From: Stenotrophomonas sp. UBA2629
GTDB taxonomy: Bacteria; Pseudomonadota; Gammaproteobacteria; Xanthomonadales; Xanthomonadaceae
Assembly: GCA_002359895.1 (NCBI GenBank)
Contig: DEOB01000011.1
Coordinates: 552,382-616,381, forward strand
Direction: 5' to 3'
Length of the DNA: 64,000 nucleotides
The position numbers were made by a program, and so were the translations under genes. The notes beneath the pieces were generated by a model. It was not told where the DNA came from. It worked only from the letters and a program-made list of their open reading frames with translations, and made no database searches. Each line of letters starts with the position of its first letter. The first letter of the stretch is position 1. This document shows, in pieces, positions 58,951 to 64,000 of this stretch.

Positions 58951-59670
58951 ATGAGCAGCGCCAAACGTGTCCTGATCGTCGAGGACGACATCCATATCGC
59001 CAACCTGCTGCGCATGCATCTGCGCGACGAAGGCTATGACGTCACCCACGCCGCCACCGGCGACGAGGGCCTGCGCCTGCTCGAAGCCAGCCCATGGAGC
59101 GCGCTGGTGCTGGACCTGATGCTGCCCGGCGTGGACGGCCTGGAAATCTGCAAACGCGCACGGGCCATGACGCGCTACACACCCATCATCATCACCAGCG
59201 CGCGCGCCAGCGAGGTGCACCGCATCCTCGGCCTGGAACTGGGCGCGGATGATTACCTGGCCAAACCCTTCTCGATGCTGGAGCTGGTCGCACGGGTCAA
59301 GGCACTGCTGCGGCGGGTTGAGGCGATGGCGCAGAACGCGCGCATTGATGCCGGTGAAATTGAGGTAGCCGGCATCCGCATCGACCCGGTCGCACGCACC
59401 GCGCAGGTGCTCGGCCGCGCAATGGAACTCACGCCACGCGAATTTGACCTCCTGCATTTTTTCGTACGCCATCCCGACCAGGTGTACTCACGCATGAACC
59501 TGCTCGATCAGGTGTGGGGCCATCAGCACGATGGCTACGAACACACGGTCAACACGCACATCAACCGGCTGCGCAACAAGATTGAAGTGGACCCGGCCAA
59601 TCCGCAGTTGATCCAGACCGTATGGGGACGCGGCTACAAGCTGGTCGGCCCCGGCGAGGACAAGGCATGA
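58951..59670 (+). CDS. OmpR-family response regulator
   Basis: A 239-residue regulator with receiver domain (Asp12-Asp13, phospho-acceptor Asp55 in LVLDLMLPGVDGLE, Lys in DDYLAKPF) and winged-helix DNA-binding domain (about 140-235, with EHTVNTHINRLRNKIE). Its start is the ATG at 58951. The stop overlaps the histidine-kinase start by four bases (ATGA). It is divergent from msrB-dipZ-msrA, so it may control that operon and itself; this is inferred from position. Confidence 0.92.
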   Translation: MSSAKRVLIVEDDIHIANLLRMHLRDEGYDVTHAATGDEGLRLLEASPWSALVLDLMLPGVDGLEICKRARAMTRYTPIIITSARASEVHRILGLELGADDYLAKPFSMLELVARVKALLRRVEAMAQNARIDAGEIEVAGIRIDPVARTAQVLGRAMELTPREFDLLHFFVRHPDQVYSRMNLLDQVWGHQHDGYEHTVNTHINRLRNKIEVDPANPQLIQTVWGRGYKLVGPGEDKA

Positions 59671-61163
59671 TCCGTTTGACGCTGTCGCAACGCTTGTCGG
59701 TGGTGTTCTTCGGCCTGCTGCTGGTGTGCTGCGCGGCACTGGCATGGATACAGATGCGCAGCACCCAGCAGCATGAACTGGAAACCGTGCAACGCCTGTC
59801 GCAGGGCTTGGCTGAGCACATCGCGCGCAGCGGTGAGTTGATGGACACGCGCGGCATGCGCGAAGGGAACGTGCGCGCATTGTTCGGCAAGTTGATGGCG
59901 GTCAACCCCAGCGTCGAGGTGTACCTGCTTGATGACCGGGGACGCATCCTCGGCCACGATGCCCCCGACGGCCATCTCAAGCGCGACCGCGTTGATCTTG
60001 CGCCCATACAGGCGCTGCTGCGCGGCGACCCACTCCCCATTCTGGGCGATGACCCGCGCAGCATCACCGCACGCAAGATATTCAACGCAGCCCCATTATG
60101 GGTGCAGGGCCGACAGGCCGGTTACATCTACGTGGTGCTGCTCGGCGAACAACGCGACGCACTCGCGGCCAACATCGCCGCCAACGCCGGCCTGCGTACC
60201 GCGTTGTGGTCGCTGGCGATCGTCACCTTGATTGGCTTGTTGGCCGGGGCGGTCGCATTGCGTTGGGTGACGCATCCGCTGCGTCGTTTGACCCGCCGCA
60301 TTCAATCTTTTGACGTCAACGCCGACAACCCACCACCGCCGATGCCAACGACTCCGCTGCGCCCCGGCGAACGCGACGAGCTGGCCATTCTGCAACACAG
60401 CTTCGGGCAGATGTCAGAGCGCATCGGCGAGCAATGGCAGCAGCTGCGGCAGCAGGATCTGCAACGCCGCGAGCTGGTGGCCAATATTTCGCACGACCTG
60501 CGCACGCCGCTGTCCTCGCTGCACGGCTATCTGGAAACACTGTCGTTGAAAGATGCCTCGCTCAGTACCGACGAGCGTCAACGTTATTTGTCGATTGCGT
60601 TGTCGCAGAGTCGCAAGGTGGGGCAACTTGCACAGGCCTTGTTTGAACTGGCGCGGCTTGAGCATGGCGGCGTGGTGCTGGAACTACAGGCCTTTTCATT
60701 GCCCGACCTGGTGCAGGACGTATTCCAGAAACTGGAACTGTCCGCGCAGGCGCGCAGGCAGACGTTGAGCGCTGACATCCCACCGGGCCTGCCTGCGGTG
60801 GAAGCCGACCTTGGCTTGATCGAACGCGTGCTCACCAACCTGCTGGACAACGCCATCCGCCACACGCCAGAGGGCGGCCATATCAACGTGACCCTGCGCG
60901 CCGCCGACAACGAGGTGCAGGTCAGCGTGCAGGACAGCGGCCCCGGTATCGCACCGGAGCGACGCGCGAACTTGTTCATCACACCGCAGGCACTGGGCAG
61001 CCAACGCGCTGACAGCGGTGGGCTGGGGCTGTTGATCGTGCACCGCATTCTGCAACTGCATCACCGTCAGATAGAACTGCTCGACAGCCGCGAGGGCGCA
61101 CTGTTCGTGTTCTCGCTTGCAACTGCAGCGGGCCGCAGCGGTGGTCGTCGGTCCGGCGGGTGA
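59667..61163 (+). CDS. HAMP-domain sensor histidine kinase
   Basis: A 498-residue inner-membrane kinase. The first helix is at about 9-28, a periplasmic sensor region of about 145 residues follows (30-175, no recognised domain), the second helix is near 180-200, then HAMP (about 200-255). The kinase core has His276 in NISHDLRTPLSSLHGYLE, the N box VLTNLLDNAIRHTPEGG and the G1 motif VQDSGPGI. The last ATP-lid segment reads SGGLGLLIVHRIL. It starts at the ATG overlapping the regulator stop. The signal is unknown; envelope oxidation would be a logical guess given the adjacent repair operon. Confidence 0.92.
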   Translation: MIRLTLSQRLSVVFFGLLLVCCAALAWIQMRSTQQHELETVQRLSQGLAEHIARSGELMDTRGMREGNVRALFGKLMAVNPSVEVYLLDDRGRILGHDAPDGHLKRDRVDLAPIQALLRGDPLPILGDDPRSITARKIFNAAPLWVQGRQAGYIYVVLLGEQRDALAANIAANAGLRTALWSLAIVTLIGLLAGAVALRWVTHPLRRLTRRIQSFDVNADNPPPPMPTTPLRPGERDELAILQHSFGQMSERIGEQWQQLRQQDLQRRELVANISHDLRTPLSSLHGYLETLSLKDASLSTDERQRYLSIALSQSRKVGQLAQALFELARLEHGGVVLELQAFSLPDLVQDVFQKLELSAQARRQTLSADIPPGLPAVEADLGLIERVLTNLLDNAIRHTPEGGHINVTLRAADNEVQVSVQDSGPGIAPERRANLFITPQALGSQRADSGGLGLLIVHRILQLHHRQIELLDSREGALFVFSLATAAGRSGGRRSGG

Positions 61164-61310
61164 GCGTGTCAGCCGTTGACCTGCGCATCACAGCATTGGC
61201 CAGCATTGGCCCGCGCAGCAGCGCGCATCCGCATTTCAACCAGAGCGGGTGCGTTCCCTAACGCAGCTGGCCAAGCCACCGGACTATTCACCGCCCGGCG
61301 GCTCGGTTCT

Positions 61311-61790
61311 TCAGGCCAACACCAACGCCCGCGTTTCATCCAACCAGCGGCTGGCGAAAGCCGGGCTCTTGGCTTTGCCCAACGCAGTGGCAACCTCCGG
61401 CCACAGCTGCTCCAAGCCAAGCGCCGAACGACTGCGCTCGATCTTCAGTTGGATCAGATAGCCCTTCAAACCCAGGTGTTTGCGCACCGATTCAGCCATC
61501 CAGTCGCGCAGCTGCTGATAACGCAACGGGTCATCGCCCAACTGCACGGTGACCGGCACGTCCGGCGTGCGTTCAACGCTGCCGCCGACCGCCTCAATCA
61601 AGGTCATCGACAACAACTGCGCCAGTACATCGTCCGGCGCGCGCAGCCCCTGCGCCATCTGCAACAACTCGCGCTCGTCACGCTGTCCGTCCACCAGCAG
61701 CAACACCGAGCGCAGTGCTGGTGCCAGACGCAGCGCACGGTCCTCCATCTCTCGACGGCCAGCGGCCGTCTTGGCATAGATCAATGCCAT
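61311..61790 (-). CDS. Hypothetical cytosolic protein
   Basis: A 159-residue protein without signal peptide or membrane helix. The N-terminal part (RLAPALRSVLLLVDGQRDERELLQMAQGL) has the look of a small winged-helix or regulatory domain, and the C-terminal part (about 85-159) is helical and charged. GGGAGGGGGA before the ATG at 61790 makes the start solid. I do not recognise the family. It lies between a convergent histidine kinase and prpE, 121 bases downstream of the prpE gene end on its own upstream side. Confidence 0.68.
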   Translation of the reverse strand: MALIYAKTAAGRREMEDRALRLAPALRSVLLLVDGQRDERELLQMAQGLRAPDDVLAQLLSMTLIEAVGGSVERTPDVPVTVQLGDDPLRYQQLRDWMAESVRKHLGLKGYLIQLKIERSRSALGLEQLWPEVATALGKAKSPAFASRWLDETRALVLA

Positions 61791-61911
61791 TCCCCCTCCC
61801 ACAGTTATGCATCGCTGATACGGCACGCGTCATTGACCTGGGGCCCCCGCCCCGGATCTGCTTACCTGCACACGTGCCGCCCCCTTGCGATCGCTGCGCC
61901 TGTGGCCTGCG

Positions 61912-63792
61912 CTATTTCCCCAGCGCGCGGCGGATTTCCTCCAGGGCCCCCGGGTCGTCCAAGGTCGACAGATCACCCGGGTCACGCTGCTCCGCCAATG
62001 CCTGCAACGAACGCCGCAGCAGCTTACCCGAACGCGTCTTGGGGAGCGCATTCACAATATGGATGTGCGCCGGACGCGCCACCGCGCCCAGTGAACCGGT
62101 GACGCGCTGCATCATTTCTGCCGCCAGCACTGGCACCTCCGTCTCGGCCGGCGGTTGCTTGAGCGTGACGAACACCAGCGGCACCTGGCCCTTCAATTCG
62201 TCGTGCACGCCAATCACCGCGGCCTCGGCCACACGCGGGTGGCTGGAGATGGCCTCTTCAATTTCGCGTGTGCCAAGCCGGTGCCCCGCCACATTGATCA
62301 CGTCATCGGTGCGGCCCAGGATGAAGGTGTAACCCTCTTCATCGCGAATGGCCCAATCCAACGAGCTGTACAGCAGTTCGTTGAAGTGACTGAAGTAGCT
62401 CTTCAGGAAACGCGCGTCGTCGTTCCACACCGTGCTCATGCAACCGGGCGGCAGCGGCGGCTGGATCACCAGTACCCCCTTCTGCCCGGGCGCGACTTCT
62501 TCGCCACTCTGCTCGTCGATGACCTTCATCTTGTAACCAAGATTCGGAAAGCCGGGCGAGCCGAACTTCACCGGCTTCATGTCCAAACCCGGCAACAACG
62601 TCAGTGCCGGCCAACCGGTTTCAGTCTGCCAATAGTTGTCGATCACCGGCTTGTGCAGAGCGCTGTTGATCCACTGCGCGGTGGGTTGGTCCAACGGCTC
62701 GCCGGCCAGGAAAAGATACTTCAACTCGGACAGATCATGCCGCTCGATGAAGTCGATATCGTGCTTCTTCAACACACGAATGGCGGTTGGCGAAGAGAAC
62801 ATCGTGCGCACGCCGTACTGCTCGCACAACGCCCACCAGATGCCGGCATCCGGATTGATCGGCAGGCCTTCGTACAACAACGACGTGCACCCGCCGATCA
62901 GCGGCCCGTACACGTTATAGGAATGGCCTACCGCCCAACCGACATCGGAGGTGGAGAACATCACCTGCCCCGGCGCGCAATCAAACACCGTGCGCATCGA
63001 CTGCGCCATCGCCACCGCATAACCGCCCACATCGCGCTGCACGCCTTTGGGCTTGCCGGTGGTGCCGGAGGTGTACAGCAGGTAGCTGGGCGCGTTGGAC
63101 TCCAGCCATTCCACCGGCACTTCGACATCGCCCACCTGCGCACGCAGCGCGGCGTAGTCCTCATCGCGGCCTGCCAGTTTCGGCTCGGCGGCATCCAGCC
63201 CGCGCGAAACGATCAACACTTTCGGCGGCGGGGTCTGCGCTTCGGCACAGGCCGCATCCACCATCGCCTTGTAGGGAATCACTTTGCCCGCACGCATGCC
63301 GGCATCGGCCGCAATCAGCAGCTTGGGTTGCGCGTCGTCGATACGCAGCGCCAGGTTGTGCGCGGCAAACCCACCAAACACAACAGAGTGCACCGCGCCG
63401 ATGCGCGCGCAGGCCAGCATCGCGAATACCGCTTCAGCCATGTTGGGCATGTAGATCACCACGCGATCACCACGGCCCACATCGAGCTGCTTGAGTACCG
63501 CAGCGAAGGCGTTTACTTCGCGATGCAACTCGCGGTAAGTGATCTCACGGGTAACGTTGGTTTCAGTGGAGATGGCCACGAGTGCGAGCTGGTCGGCACG
63601 TTCGGCCAGATGTCGGTCAACCGCGTTGTAGCAGAGGTTGGTTTCGCCCCCGACAAACCAACGCCGGAACGGCGGGTTGGAGTAATCGAGTATCTGCTGC
63701 GGCGCGCGGTGCCAATGGATCGCCTTGGCCTCTTCCGCCCAGAACGCCTCAGGCTCCTCGATGGAACGGCGATAGATCTGCTCGTACTGCAT
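61912..63792 (-). CDS. prpE: Propionate-CoA ligase (PrpE-type acyl-CoA synthetase)
   Basis: A 626-residue AMP-forming ligase that activates propionate. It matches PrpE rather than Acs: FYRRSIEEPEAFWAEEA-like start, VGGETNLCYNAVDRHL, LLYTSGTTGKPKGVQRDVGGYAVAM as ATP-binding signature, DNYWQTETGWP, and the C-terminal GRTDDVINVAGHRLGTREIEEAI with Lys in LPKTRSGKLLRRS, the target of acetylation control. No prpB, prpC or prpD is in the window, so propionate is either oxidised through genes elsewhere or the enzyme has a broader short-chain role. GGAGG before the ATG at 63792 supports the start. A palindrome at 63854-63885 may be an operator. Confidence 0.9.
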   Translation of the reverse strand: MQYEQIYRRSIEEPEAFWAEEAKAIHWHRAPQQILDYSNPPFRRWFVGGETNLCYNAVDRHLAERADQLALVAISTETNVTREITYRELHREVNAFAAVLKQLDVGRGDRVVIYMPNMAEAVFAMLACARIGAVHSVVFGGFAAHNLALRIDDAQPKLLIAADAGMRAGKVIPYKAMVDAACAEAQTPPPKVLIVSRGLDAAEPKLAGRDEDYAALRAQVGDVEVPVEWLESNAPSYLLYTSGTTGKPKGVQRDVGGYAVAMAQSMRTVFDCAPGQVMFSTSDVGWAVGHSYNVYGPLIGGCTSLLYEGLPINPDAGIWWALCEQYGVRTMFSSPTAIRVLKKHDIDFIERHDLSELKYLFLAGEPLDQPTAQWINSALHKPVIDNYWQTETGWPALTLLPGLDMKPVKFGSPGFPNLGYKMKVIDEQSGEEVAPGQKGVLVIQPPLPPGCMSTVWNDDARFLKSYFSHFNELLYSSLDWAIRDEEGYTFILGRTDDVINVAGHRLGTREIEEAISSHPRVAEAAVIGVHDELKGQVPLVFVTLKQPPAETEVPVLAAEMMQRVTGSLGAVARPAHIHIVNALPKTRSGKLLRRSLQALAEQRDPGDLSTLDDPGALEEIRRALGK

Positions 63793-63853
63793 GACATCCT
63801 CCGGAACCAACCCTGTCTGAGCCGAGGATAGTCCGCTGCTGTCATGGTTCTCC

Positions 63854-63885
63854 TTTCACCTTTGGTAGTAAGACCAAAGATGAAA
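63854..63885. promoter_or_regulatory. Palindrome upstream of prpE, candidate operator
   Basis: CTTTGGT pairs with ACCAAAG around six bases and the arms extend as TTTCA/TGAAA after one mismatch. It lies 62 bases upstream of the prpE start and looks like a two-fold operator site or a stable hairpin. Confidence 0.5.
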
Positions 63886-63895
63886 GCCAAAAGCC

Positions 63896-63936
63896 GCCCT
63901 CACCCCAACCCCTCTCCCGCAAACGGGAGAGGGGCT
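63896..63936. repeat. REP-like palindrome
   Basis: CCCCTCTCCCG pairs with CGGGAGAGGGG, preceded by CCCTCACCCCAA. It is nearly the same as the element at 31351-31391. Confidence 0.75.
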
Positions 63937-63979
63937 TTGAATGCCGCCACTGCGAGGACTGCGTCGGCTCTTAGCGCCT

Positions 63980-64000
63980 TAGCCCCTCTCCCGTTTACGG
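63980..64000. repeat. Partial REP-like palindrome at the right edge, inverted
   Basis: AGCCCCTCTCCCGTTTACGG is the inverse of the right half of the element at 63896-63936. The two form an inverted pair; the second is cut by the window edge. Confidence 0.65.

Overview
The window is a GC-rich chromosomal segment of a gammaproteobacterium, most likely Stenotrophomonas or a very close Xanthomonadaceae relative. This rests on the protein sequences (tdh, phoBR-ppk-ppx, lon with a basic insertion, TonB-receptor remnant), on the gene order, and on GTAG-headed palindromic repeats such as the one at 36816-36842 that resemble the SMAG repeats of Stenotrophomonas. There is no integrase, transposase, phage module or CRISPR array. 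Nearly every gene belongs to core metabolism, envelope biology or stress response, and most of the DNA is coding.

Layout. 1-9132 is a minus-strand proteostasis block: tig, clpP, clpX, lon, hupB, then tRNA-Val and three tRNA-Asp genes, then ppiD. 9311-10154 is a minus-strand array of six tRNA genes (Pro, Arg, His, Lys, Lys, Leu) with a clear promoter upstream. 10294-14966 holds a Bax-inhibitor-like membrane protein, NAD-type isocitrate dehydrogenase, a coupled glutaredoxin/AhpD-like pair and the outer-membrane protease BepA. 15004-24158 is a phosphate-centred region: phoB, phoR, ppk and ppx, a decayed TonB-receptor gene, then a glycosyltransferase, a PAP2 phosphatase and lpxH. Sequences resembling PHO boxes lie before phoB and before the glycosyltransferase. 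24276-26417 has two small envelope proteins, a DUF455 ferritin-like protein and a repeat-rich spacer. 26418-31082 is the classical folC, SPOR/dedD, cvpA, purF order. 31454-35622 has a histidine phosphatase, a TolA/TonB-shaped protein of unknown role and an S46 exopeptidase.

35758-44479 contains tdh and kbl (threonine to glycine), separated by a TorF-like porin and a sulfate-uptake operon (porin, sbp, cysT, cysW, cysA). 44666-47656 has two small exported proteins that share a C-terminal motif on either side of a pseudouridine synthase, followed by an OmpA-family porin. 48037-54933 has an alcohol-dehydrogenase-like oxidoreductase, a YczE-type membrane protein, an LTA-synthase-like sulfatase-fold enzyme, a 2,4-dienoyl-CoA reductase and a SleB-type cell-wall hydrolase. 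55020-63792 has a glutathione transferase, an operon for extracytoplasmic methionine-sulfoxide repair (msrB, dipZ, msrA) with a divergent two-component system, an unrecognised small protein, and a propionate-CoA ligase with a palindrome upstream. Related CCCTCTCCCG palindromes occur in several intergenic gaps and at the right edge.

The strongest leads are the MsrB-DipZ-MsrA operon with its own two-component system; the possible PhoB-controlled membrane-glycolipid module; the paired FDAWMKA-motif proteins; and a heat-shock-like lon promoter lying inside the clpX terminator hairpin. All are read from sequence alone and untested.
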